Numbered from the stretch's first letter, positions 1 to 6,350 are shown. The stretch: 23,558 nt of DNA from an uncultured Clostridia bacterium (GCA_949118805.1 CASAUJ010000024.1:1-23558), one strand, 5' to 3'. Numbers and translations are program-made. Notes: generated by a model from the letters alone, not told the origin.

Positions 1-55
1 TGTCTCCAAATCCTAATATCGTTTCTGCAATAATTACCCATATGGAACCATGTGT
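1..55 (-). pseudogene. ndvB: 3' fragment of the interrupted ndvB gene (continues beyond the window)
   Basis: Read on the minus strand, the codons here give a peptide that begins QYTHGSIWVIIAE and continues GFGD. This matches the conserved C-terminal segment of GH94-type glycan phosphorylase domains. It picks up exactly where the large ORF ending at 10192 loses homology: that ORF reads GGQYTH and then unrelated residues. The two pieces share the short core ACACATG and the same reading frame, so removing the DNA between them restores one ORF. The fragment has no start or ribosome site of its own, and it lies in frame downstream of the recombinase stop codon. The rest of the fragment lies outside the window. 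The call rests on motif recognition plus exact frame agreement. Confidence 0.85.
49..55. other. Left attachment site core (with recombinase-proximal arm to about 82)
   Basis: The core CATGTGT is shared with 10251-10257. The element-side arm (about 56-80) contains, on the minus strand, AAAAA then GTGTCCA. The right end carries its inverted counterpart, TGGACAG then TTTTT (about 10223-10234). When the ends are joined, these arms become symmetric around the core, as expected for attP of a large serine integrase. Outside the core lies ndvB sequence. Confidence 0.75.
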
Positions 56-79
56 GTATTGCAGTTGTGGACACTTTTT

Positions 80-1708
80 CTATCCTACTTTTTTCTCATA
101 ATTCTTTCTAGCACATATAAAATTATTATTTAAATCTTGTAATGGTTTAAAATTGAAATAAATATCAACTTGCTTATCGCTATGAATTTCAATTTTTTCT
201 ATAAACTCTCTAATTATTTCTTTTGTTGGTTTCTCCATATTAAGAAATTCTTCTATTAAATTATCTAATCTTCTTTCACTTTTTGTTTTATCATTTTCTC
301 CAGATAGTTCTTGTTCAAGTTCTTTGATGTTTTGTTCATATCCTTTTACGACTTCTTTTATTCTATTTGCATTTTTCATATATTCGTCTAGTGTAATAAT
401 TCCTGCCAGTCTGTCATCATACATTACTTCTAATTTTCTAGCTTCACCATCTACCTGCTGTTTAAAAAATTCTATTTGCTTTTTTATATCAAATTCTTGT
501 GCCTGTTTTGTTTTAGTTTGTTTTGCAATTTCTTCTAGTTTTTTTGTATTGGTATATTCTTTGCAAACTTCTCTTAAAACTTCTAACATTTGTTCTTCAA
601 AAACTTGATAATTAAAATTGTGTGGTGAACATACATCAAATTTTCCAAACCTTCCATATCTTTGACATCTCCCATAGATATTTCCATTTTTATCTGGACT
701 TCTTATTCCAATATATCCTTTGCAATCATAACATCTAAGTAATCCCTTAAATAAATAATCATTTTGAACTACTCTTGAACCTTTTGTTGCATTTATTATT
801 TTCTTTGCTCTTTCAAAATCTTCTTTACTTATAATAGCTTCATGCATATTTTCTACTTTTATCCAATCTTCTTCTGGTAAATCTATAAATTTTTTAGATT
901 TAAAACTTACTTTCTTTCTTTTTCCTTGTATAACTGTTCCTGTATAAATTTCATTTGAAAGAATAAATCTTACTGTAGATTGTTGCCATAGTCCATAAGT
1001 TAGAGATTTTGTTCCTCTTTTTCTCTTGTTATAATCTGATGGGATTGGAATTTTCTTTTTACTTAAATAATCTGCTATTTGCATTGTACCAAAACCTGCT
1101 AAATATTTTTCATATATTAGTTTTACAACATTTGCTGCTTCTTCATCTATTATTAAATGGTATTTATTTTCTAGATCTTTTTTATAGCCATAAGGTGCTG
1201 TTCCTAAATATTCTCCAAGATTTCTTTTTGATTGTAATACACTATTTATTTTCTTTGATGTATCTTTTGCATACATTTCATTTAATATTGATTTAAATGG
1301 TGCTATATCATTGTTTGATGTATCATAAGCAGTATCTATATTGTCTAATATTGCAACAAATCTCACTTCATGTTCTGGAAAATATGTTTCAATGTAAAGT
1401 CCTGATTGCACATAGTTTCTACCAAGTCTTGATAAGTCTTTCGTTACTACCATATTGATTTTACCTGCTTCAATATCTGCTATCATTCTATTAAATGCAG
1501 GTCTATCAAAACTTGTACCACTTACGCCATCATCAACATATTCTGATATAAAGTTTAATTTGTTTTCTTTGATGTATTGCATTAGCAAAGTTCTTTGGTT
1601 TCCAATACTTTCGCTTTCTTGATATTTTTCTTTTTCTTCATCTTCTCTTGAAAGCCTTATATATATGCCTACTTTATAATCAATATTATTCATTATTGTA
1701 TAGCTCAC
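80..1708 (-). CDS. Large serine recombinase (element integrase)
   Basis: A 542-aa site-specific recombinase that would catalyse integration and excision of the element. The N-terminal resolvase catalytic domain (about residues 10-155) has the nucleophile serine at Ser20 in IYIRLSRED, plus the conserved DLSRLGRN segment. It is followed by a recombinase domain (about 160-300), a zinc ribbon with CYDC and later cysteines (about 328-370), and a long charged coiled coil (about 380-470) typical of large serine integrases. The start is GTG at 1706-1708 behind AAGGAGG. The gene ends about 25 bp from the left attachment core, the usual place for an integrase. It is intact and full length for the family. 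A dyad-flanked promoter candidate lies upstream at 1738-1790. Confidence 0.95.
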   Translation of the reverse strand: MSYTIMNNIDYKVGIYIRLSREDEEKEKYQESESIGNQRTLLMQYIKENKLNFISEYVDDGVSGTSFDRPAFNRMIADIEAGKINMVVTKDLSRLGRNYVQSGLYIETYFPEHEVRFVAILDNIDTAYDTSNNDIAPFKSILNEMYAKDTSKKINSVLQSKRNLGEYLGTAPYGYKKDLENKYHLIIDEEAANVVKLIYEKYLAGFGTMQIADYLSKKKIPIPSDYNKRKRGTKSLTYGLWQQSTVRFILSNEIYTGTVIQGKRKKVSFKSKKFIDLPEEDWIKVENMHEAIISKEDFERAKKIINATKGSRVVQNDYLFKGLLRCYDCKGYIGIRSPDKNGNIYGRCQRYGRFGKFDVCSPHNFNYQVFEEQMLEVLREVCKEYTNTKKLEEIAKQTKTKQAQEFDIKKQIEFFKQQVDGEARKLEVMYDDRLAGIITLDEYMKNANRIKEVVKGYEQNIKELEQELSGENDKTKSERRLDNLIEEFLNMEKPTKEIIREFIEKIEIHSDKQVDIYFNFKPLQDLNNNFICARKNYEKKVG

Positions 1709-1737
1709 TTTTACCTCCTTCTTATGCTATTTAAAGA

Positions 1738-1790
1738 TAATGAGATAATATTGATACTCTTTGCAAGTATTATAACAGATTATCTCATTA
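1738..1790 (-). promoter_or_regulatory. Dyad operator flanking a -10 box upstream of the recombinase
   Basis: A perfect 12-bp inverted repeat, TAATGAGATAAT (1738-1749) with ATTATCTCATTA (1779-1790), encloses a second smaller dyad, ATACT (1754-1758) with AGTAT (1766-1770). On the minus strand an extended -10, TGTTATAAT, lies inside it (TATAAT at 1769-1774), about 60 bp before the recombinase start. The arrangement suggests a repressor-controlled promoter. It could alternatively be an RNA hairpin. No clear -35 is visible. Confidence 0.5.
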
Positions 1791-1807
1791 AATACCATTA
1801 TTTTACT

Positions 1808-1948
1808 TTAATTTTTCTTTAGACAATAATTTCCAAATGCTCTTTCTATTATTCTCTCTAATGCTTCTCCTTTTTCATTAAATATAATATTTATTTTAAA
1901 ATCATTTTTCTTTTTATACTTTTTCTTTTCTATATTTTCTTCTTGCAT
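1808..1948 (-). CDS. Small basic/acidic protein (46 aa) next to the recombinase
   Basis: The ORF encodes 46 residues starting MQEENIEKKKYKKKND and ending with a helix-like ERIIERAFGNYCLKKN. ATG at 1946-1948 is preceded by AAAGGAG with 8-nt spacing, a convincing ribosome site. The sequence is highly charged and has no membrane segment. Its position just upstream of the recombinase in the same orientation resembles the small conserved ORFs seen beside serine recombinases in clostridial elements. Its function is unknown. One possibility is a recombination directionality factor, since those are often small basic proteins encoded near the integrase; this is inference only. Confidence 0.7.
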   Translation of the reverse strand: MQEENIEKKKYKKKNDFKINIIFNEKGEALERIIERAFGNYCLKKN

Positions 1949-2030
1949 AAATCTCACTCCTTTAGTTGTAATTATTTCCAATTTCTCCTTTCTTTATACA
2001 ATATACTTCTCTTATATCTTATAAATTTAA

Positions 2031-2145
2031 AAACTACAAGTGGATTTAATCCCATATGAAATTTGCCCTCATTCCTCTTTTAAGAGAATCGCCCCTTTAC
2101 ATCACGTTAGCCAGACGAAAGTTTCATTATCTGTGCTTGTAGTTT
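2031..2145 (-). ncRNA. Candidate structured RNA (115 nt) in the leader of the recombinase region
   Basis: A perfect 10-bp outer helix is formed by 2031-2040 and 2136-2145. On the minus strand its 3' arm, CTTGTAG, runs into TTTTT. Inside are an ATGAAA/TTTCAT helix, a CTCTT/AAGAG hairpin with extending pairs, and a short CGT/ACG hairpin, giving a branched fold. The segment is richer in G+C than its surroundings and has no convincing ORF. A minus-strand promoter (TTGACA-18-TATAAA) lies about 40 nt upstream and points into it. It could be a cis-acting leader for the 46-aa gene and recombinase, or a free ncRNA ending at the U-run. I do not recognise the family. Confidence 0.5.
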
Positions 2146-2177
2146 GCTATTCAATTTTCAATGTACATTTCCATTTT

Positions 2178-2214
2178 TTGACTTTTTATATGTTGTGTAA
2201 TATAATAATGTCAA
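2178..2214. promoter_or_regulatory. Overlapping divergent promoters
   Basis: On the plus strand, TTGACT (2178-2183), a 17-bp spacer and TATAAT (2201-2206) point at the DUF6076-like gene. On the minus strand, TTGACA (2209-2214), an 18-bp spacer and TATAAA (2185-2190) point at the structured RNA and recombinase side. The two promoters occupy the same 37 bp, so polymerase could not use both at once. Confidence 0.7.
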
Positions 2215-2320
2215 ACATTTTATGAATTTATTGTAATTTGTTATAAATAAAATTAACACTAGACAATCTCAAAAAAATTTTTATTAATTTTAGGTTGTTT
2301 GATTTAGGGGGTGATAAAAA

Positions 2321-3304
2321 ATGCCTTATCACATAGCATTTGATAGAGATAAAAATTTAGAATTTATACTTTATAAAAGTACTGCTTTTATGAAAGATAT
2401 GTTTTGTACAACTAACTATCCACTATCAATAGAAGATACCATAGGAACTTTTCTTCTAATGTTTCTTAATACAGATTTTGAAAACTTTGAAGAGTGTTCT
2501 GCTTTTATCTATCATTTTTGTTTTGCAAATTTTTATTGTGAAAAATATCCTAATAAAGTTTCAAAAGATTATTTTTATAGTATAAAATTGACACATAAAG
2601 ATTTTCTACGAGAATTAAGAAATATGGTTAATGAAGAACAAAGTATGTTTTTATATATAAAGCACATGTTTCTAAAAAATTTACAACTTCCATACAACGA
2701 AGAATTTCTTAAAAGTGATGATGAAGAAGATGAAGAAAATTCTAATCTTGAAAACAACTCTGATGTTTCAAACATTGATACTCCTTATAATTTAATCGAA
2801 ATTAATAATTTCTTGGAAAATGTAACTTTAGATTTTGACTTGTTTCGATTTTTATTAGGAAAAATTAATATATACAAATATAATGTTCCTTATGGTTTTT
2901 ATTGTGATAATATTTTTAGTATTTTAGGACTCGAATTTAAAGAATTTATGAGCTGTAAAAAACATACTATACGAAAATGTCAAAATTGTGGACAATATTT
3001 TATACCCAATAATTTAAAAGAAACTAAATATTGTAATGAACTTTTTGAAGAAACTGGGAAAACTTGTAAGCAAATTGGAAAAGAATTGGCTTATAAAAAA
3101 TCACTACAAGAAGATAGTCTTTTAGATAAATATCGAAAAAGATATATGTCTCTTGCAAGTTCAGTTTCTCATTATGGAACTGATAGGGCTATAGAGAAAT
3201 TTGAAAAATATAAAAAAGATGGAGCTATTATTAAAAAGAAATATTTAAATAAAGAAATTACTCCTAAAGAATTTGAGAAATGGATTGAAAGTACAAAAAA
3301 ATAG
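2321..3304 (+). CDS. DUF6076-like protein with C-terminal zinc-ribbon motif
   Basis: A 327-aa protein of unknown function, resembling the DUF6076 group found in clostridial mobile elements. The first half is rich in Phe and Tyr. An acidic low-complexity linker (DDEEDEEN, about residues 132-140) separates it from the C-terminal part. Around residues 219-252 lies a probable zinc site, KCQNCGQYF followed by YC and TCK. This is similar to the cysteine patterns of CGNR-type or ribosomal-like zinc ribbons, suggesting nucleic-acid binding. ATG at 2321 is preceded by AGGGGGTG. It is one of only two element genes on the plus strand. Its own promoter overlaps that of the recombinase side, and it converges on the DGR operon. 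The family name is from recognition, not a search. Confidence 0.7.
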   Translation: MPYHIAFDRDKNLEFILYKSTAFMKDMFCTTNYPLSIEDTIGTFLLMFLNTDFENFEECSAFIYHFCFANFYCEKYPNKVSKDYFYSIKLTHKDFLRELRNMVNEEQSMFLYIKHMFLKNLQLPYNEEFLKSDDEEDEENSNLENNSDVSNIDTPYNLIEINNFLENVTLDFDLFRFLLGKINIYKYNVPYGFYCDNIFSILGLEFKEFMSCKKHTIRKCQNCGQYFIPNNLKETKYCNELFEETGKTCKQIGKELAYKKSLQEDSLLDKYRKRYMSLASSVSHYGTDRAIEKFEKYKKDGAIIKKKYLNKEITPKEFEKWIESTKK

Positions 3305-3462
3305 AAAAGTATACATATATTCAATTTTCCAATTTACTAATACATATACTCTTGCAATTCATATTTACTTAAAATTGATTTTAAGAAGGAATAGACTTCC
3401 TTTAATATCTAATACCTATACTGTATATATTCCATAAAATATATAATCTGACTTAATATTAG
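3305..3462 (-). other. Non-coding spacer downstream of the template repeat (candidate DGR RNA 3' region)
   Basis: There is no ORF here. On the minus strand this follows the TR directly. It holds two adjacent hairpins: AAGGAA/TTCCTT (3386-3402) and the perfect 8-bp CTTAAAAT/ATTTTAAG (3368-3385). In the Bordetella phage DGR, sequence 3' of TR in the RNA is needed to prime cDNA synthesis with Avd and RT, so this spacer is the natural candidate for that function. The hairpins could also terminate the convergent transcripts. Confidence 0.45.
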
Positions 3463-3582
3463 AGCGTGGCACGAAAACCAGTGTTGTTATAGTTGTTATT
3501 AGGATTGTTGTAATTGCGATAGCAGGCAGGATAATTGTTTCCATTATTGTTGTAATTGCCACCACGGATAACACGATACGAA
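3463..3582 (-). repeat. DGR template repeat (TR)
   Basis: This 120-bp non-coding segment aligns without gaps to 5101-5220 at the 3' end of the target gene, with 103 of 120 identical. Every one of the 17 differences is an A in TR (minus strand): 9 A-to-G, 7 A-to-T and 1 A-to-C, all between 3485 and 3557. Read in the target frame, TR would encode a run of Asn and Tyr codons (AAY and TAY). Mutation of their adenines changes many residues but cannot create a stop. The 5' and 3' flanks are invariant, as expected for homing ends. TR begins about 14 bp after the RT stop. Confidence 0.97.
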
Positions 3583-3596
3583 TGCCTTTTTTAAGT

Positions 3597-4610
3597 CTAT
3601 CCCTCTATATAAAACATACTTTTTCTTAAATTATAAGAATCTGCATGTTTAATATAGCCTAGCCAACCTGCTATACTTCTTTGTATTTCAGGTAATGTTA
3701 TTTTGCCTTCTTTCAATTGTATTGTATATCTTTTTAATTTTCTTTTCATTCTACATTTACTTGTATGTCTTATTTTTAGTCTTTTCTCATTGATTTTATA
3801 ACCACAAAAATTAACTCCTTGTATATCTTTAAAAATTCTTGTTTTTGAGTTTAAAGTTAATTTTAAATTTTCTTTTAAAAATTTAGTCATATTATTTAAG
3901 CTATCTTTTGCAATTTCTTTATTTTCACACATTATAACCATATCATCCATATATCTGTAATAATATTTGCATTTTAATTTGTGTTTAACATACTGATCTA
4001 ATTCATTTAAATATATATTAGCAAACATTTGAGATGTATAATTACCTAAAGGAAGTCCTACCATGCCTTCTGTAGATAATAAAATTTCTCTAGTTAACCA
4101 TAGTAACTTTTTATCCTTCATTTTTCTTTTTAATATTTCCCAAAGTATTCTTTTATCTATATTTTGAAAATACTTTGTAACATCCATTTTTAATATGTAA
4201 TAATTCTTCCATTTAGATTTTGCACTTCTCATTGCTTTTTGAACATCTTTAGATGCTTTATGCATTCCTCTTCCTTCTATTCCAGCATATGATGTACTAA
4301 TAAATTGTGGTAAAAAATATGGTTTTATAAAATTTTCAACATACCATTGATGTACTACTCTATCTTTATATTCAGACGCCATAATTATTCTTTCTTTTGG
4401 CTCATATATTTTAAATCTTGTATAACCACCATGTTTGTATGTACCATTTTTTAATTGTTTCTCCAATTCCAATAATTCTTGTTCTAGTCTTAATTCAAAT
4501 AAAATTATCTTTTTCTTTTCTCTTTTCCCACATCTTGCTTTTTTATGTGCTTTTAGTAAATTTTCAAACGATACTGAATTATCATATATATTTTTAATTG
4601 TTTTAGGCAT
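3597..4610 (-). CDS. DGR reverse transcriptase
   Basis: A 337-aa reverse transcriptase that would copy the TR-containing RNA into adenine-mutagenised cDNA. It has fingers and palm motifs in order: KERIIMASEYKDRVVHQ (about 72-88), catalytic Asp in KMDVTKYFQNID (about 141-152), GLPLGNYTSQMFANIYL (185-201) and YRYMDDMV (218-225). The SQ after GLPLGN is characteristic of DGR RTs and differs from the SP found in group II intron RTs. Length is normal for DGR RTs. There is no maturase domain X or endonuclease. The C-terminal GWLGYIKHADSYNLRK is also typical of the class. The start ATG (4608-4610) overlaps the end of avd by 8 bp, indicating translational coupling. G+C is low (13 of 60 in one sampled line). 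Confidence 0.97.
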   Translation of the reverse strand: MPKTIKNIYDNSVSFENLLKAHKKARCGKREKKKIILFELRLEQELLELEKQLKNGTYKHGGYTRFKIYEPKERIIMASEYKDRVVHQWYVENFIKPYFLPQFISTSYAGIEGRGMHKASKDVQKAMRSAKSKWKNYYILKMDVTKYFQNIDKRILWEILKRKMKDKKLLWLTREILLSTEGMVGLPLGNYTSQMFANIYLNELDQYVKHKLKCKYYYRYMDDMVIMCENKEIAKDSLNNMTKFLKENLKLTLNSKTRIFKDIQGVNFCGYKINEKRLKIRHTSKCRMKRKLKRYTIQLKEGKITLPEIQRSIAGWLGYIKHADSYNLRKSMFYIEG

Positions 4611-4977
4611 ATTTCTTCACCTCTAGTGATTTAATAAGTCCACCTAAAATCTTTCCAATTTCAGCTAATAACTCATTGCTATACTTATATTTCTTTTCAT
4701 CTATCCATTTTTGATTATACATGATTCTTATACAAATTCTTTGATAATATATATTACTATCAACAATGTTATATATTGCTAATCTTTTATTTTTATCTAT
4801 TTTACTTGCTAAAAGAATATTCTTTAACATTTCATACATACTTGTTTTTACTTCTGTTCCTATACTAAATTTTTCTATTCTTGGAAGTTTAAGTAATATT
4901 ATAAGCATATATTCAATATACTTTTCTATTTTTACTATGATTACCAATTTGTTATCTTTGTTTTTTTCCATTTTCAT
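4603..4977 (-). CDS. avd: DGR accessory variability determinant (Avd)
   Basis: The protein has 124 residues if it starts at the ATG at 4975-4977, which has AGGAGTG five to eight bases upstream. A longer in-frame reading from 5028 has no ribosome site and runs through a terminator hairpin, so I reject it. The sequence is helical, with segments such as KIEKYIEYMLIILLKLPRIE and basic surfaces. This fits the four-helix-bundle Avd family, which forms a pentameric barrel binding RT and the template RNA. The size (about 115-130 aa in the family) and the position between target and RT genes agree. It is translationally coupled to the RT gene. The assignment rests on size, helical pattern and context more than on signature residues. 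Confidence 0.88.
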   Translation of the reverse strand: MKMEKNKDNKLVIIVKIEKYIEYMLIILLKLPRIEKFSIGTEVKTSMYEMLKNILLASKIDKNKRLAIYNIVDSNIYYQRICIRIMYNQKWIDEKKYKYSNELLAEIGKILGGLIKSLEVKKYA

Positions 4978-5003
4978 ATTCACTCCTATTAAAAATTTAA
5001 AAA

Positions 5004-5042
5004 AGAAAGAGAGACTCTGAAATTTCAAAGTTCTCTCTTTCT
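5004..5042 (-). terminator. Strong hairpin with U-run between target gene and avd
   Basis: A perfect 11-bp stem (AGAAAGAGAGA at 5004-5014 with 5032-5042) has a partly paired loop containing TGAAATTTCA. On the minus strand it is followed by six T. It lies about 45 bp after the target stop and ends about 15 bp before the avd ribosome site, so avd and RT transcription from upstream must read through it. A role as the VR-adjacent hairpin that assists homing in some DGRs is also possible. Confidence 0.8.
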
Positions 5043-5087
5043 ATCTGTGTTTGAAAACAAATTAGCGTAGTTTTACAGTGGTCAGTG

Positions 5088-5993
5088 CTACTTAATACAA
5101 AGCGTGGCACGAAAACCAGTGTCGTTACAGATGCTACAAGGATTGCAGTAATTGCGACAGCAGGCAGGAAAATTGTCGCCATTACCGAAGTAATAGCCAC
5201 CACGGATAACACGATACGAACTGCAGTTCTGTTCTTGTGTCCATTCATCTACATTACCTGCAAAGTCGTAGATGTTATTAGCACACCATTCTTCTTTGCT
5301 TCCTGTTTCAACTACTTTCCTCGGAGAATTCTCTGTATTCCAATGGTTGCCCCATTCAGTAGAGTCCTCTGCAATTTCAGCAAGAGTTTTAACTTCCGTT
5401 TTGATAAACCATTCCAATACCGAATCATATTCTGCACCAAAAGTCAGATGACTCTTAACTGCTTCATTATCTTCGATAGTGGATGCAACCTTCTTGGCAT
5501 CATTAAAATTGATGTTTACCCACGGCATAACGCCTTTTACCGACTGTGGTTTTCCTTCTGAACTTTTGGAAATGTTATAACGAGAAATATAAAATCCCCC
5601 ATATTTCTTAGCACTTTCAAGTTGTTCAAGCAGTTCACCATTTAAAGCTTCATTGAATTCATCATCCGAAAATTCATTGTTCATATAATTCCGTCTGCCG
5701 AATTTCTCCGAAAAATGTTCTCCATCAAGTGTTCCATTAGAGTCGAGACTTCCAACAGGAATCCATACAAACTGGCTTCCATCAGAACATCTTTCAATTA
5801 CAAATCCATTGTTCCATTCTCCACAGACATGCTTATATCCTTCTGGAATTGGAGGATTTACATAGTTTGTAGAGTAGACATTGGCTGTATCAATGTTCAG
5901 AGCTCTGATAATTAACTCTCCACTTGTTCCCTCTGAGACTTCAAAGGTTATACCCTTTTCTGCCTCAAGCACAAATCTTTCATACCGTTTCAT
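5088..5993 (-). CDS. DGR target protein, FGE-sulfatase / C-type-lectin fold with variable C-terminus
   Basis: A 301-aa protein whose C-terminus is diversified by the DGR. FGE-type features are FVWIPVG (75-81), GGFYISRYN (132-140), NIYDFAGNVDEWT (240-252), SSYRVIRGG (258-266) and GFRATL (293-298). The ligand-facing loop (about 267-291) is encoded by VR and now reads with Tyr, Phe, Asp, Ile and five Cys. No signal peptide or membrane segment is present, so the protein should remain cytoplasmic unless exported by another route. ATG at 5991-5993 follows AAGGAGG; a promoter lies at 6057-6085. G+C is clearly higher (25 of 60 in one sampled line) than in the RT gene, suggesting a separate origin. 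The ligand is unknown. Formylglycine-generating activity is unlikely for DGR targets of this fold. Confidence 0.95.
   Translation of the reverse strand: MKRYERFVLEAEKGITFEVSEGTSGELIIRALNIDTANVYSTNYVNPPIPEGYKHVCGEWNNGFVIERCSDGSQFVWIPVGSLDSNGTLDGEHFSEKFGRRNYMNNEFSDDEFNEALNGELLEQLESAKKYGGFYISRYNISKSSEGKPQSVKGVMPWVNINFNDAKKVASTIEDNEAVKSHLTFGAEYDSVLEWFIKTEVKTLAEIAEDSTEWGNHWNTENSPRKVVETGSKEEWCANNIYDFAGNVDEWTQEQNCSSYRVIRGGYYFGNGDNFPACCRNYCNPCSICNDTGFRATLCIK
5101..5220 (-). repeat. DGR variable repeat (VR)
   Basis: The 3' end of the target gene, codons for about residues 259-298, paired with TR 3463-3582. Thirteen codons differ from TR: twelve changes of residue (for example Asn to Tyr, Phe, Gly, Asp, Cys, Ser or Ile, and Tyr to Phe or Cys) and one silent. 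The 3' invariant stretch ending CGTGCCACGCT is the likely initiation-of-mutagenic-homing region; sequence diverges from TR immediately after it. Confidence 0.97.
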
Positions 5994-6035
5994 AGTTTAT
6001 ACCTCCTTAAGTGATAATTTTATAACGGTTTCAAC

Positions 6036-6085
6036 ATGGCTATTGCCATTATGTTAATAATACCACATTTTCTTGCATTTTGCAA
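6036..6085 (-). promoter_or_regulatory. Promoter of the DGR target gene, with 5' leader hairpin
   Basis: On the minus strand, TTGCAA (6080-6085), a 17-bp spacer and TATTAT (6057-6062) form a good sigma-A promoter. Transcription should start near 6050, just at a hairpin ATGGC/GCCAT (6036-6049, loop of 4). The hairpin could be an operator dyad at +1 or an mRNA-stabilising 5' stem. The gene's AAGGAGG follows about 35 bp on. Confidence 0.7.
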
Positions 6086-6131
6086 ATTTTGTAAACTTTG
6101 AATTTATTTAATTATATATATTTAAATTGTA

Positions 6132-6284
6132 CTATTTCTTTTTATTGAATTTATGTCTAATAAATTCACCAATCCCCCCTATTATAAACAATACAATAAA
6201 AAATCCAATTAGTAATAATATTTGATTTCTTCTTTCTTCTTCTGGCAATTTACTTAAATAAAAGTAATAATCCATCCATAACAT
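6132..6284 (-). CDS. Small single-pass membrane protein (50 aa)
   Basis: Starting at the ATG at 6282-6284, which has AAAGGAAG 8 nt upstream, the ORF encodes 50 residues. There is a soluble N-terminus (MDYYFYLSKLPEEERRNQ), one hydrophobic helix (ILLLIGFFIVLFIIGGIG, about 22-39) and a basic tail (RHKFNKKK), giving an N-out or tail-in topology by the positive-inside rule. A longer in-frame reading to 6437 would overlap the divergent gene at 6397 and lacks a ribosome site. It lies upstream of the DGR target on the same strand. Function is unknown. Confidence 0.6.
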   Translation of the reverse strand: MLWMDYYFYLSKLPEEERRNQILLLIGFFIVLFIIGGIGEFIRHKFNKKK

Positions 6285-6350
6285 TTTTAATTCTTCCTTT
6301 CCTATTTTCATAACTGTATTTCGGTTGTATTTTATACACCATATTTTAAG

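Noticed and set aside
2040..2225. 61-aa plus-strand ORF in the structured RNA region
   Set aside because: No ribosome site, no family signal, and the region is better explained by paired RNA segments and promoters.
3597..4610. Group II intron or retron reverse transcriptase
   Set aside because: No maturase domain X, no endonuclease and no intron RNA ends. The motif is GLPLGNYTSQ rather than an SP-type motif, and a TR/VR pair is present.
4603..5028. Longer Avd starting at 5028
   Set aside because: The extra 17 residues are translated from the terminator stem; the ribosome site favours the ATG at 4975-4977.
4997..5248. 83-aa minus-strand ORF across the VR and terminator
   Set aside because: It is an alternate frame of the target gene running through the hairpin; the hydrophobic composition comes from frame-shifted VR codons.
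5085..5561. 158-aa plus-strand ORF antisense to the DGR target gene
   Set aside because: It overlaps VR in antisense, has no ribosome site or family resemblance, and is explained by the open complementary frame of the higher-G+C target gene.
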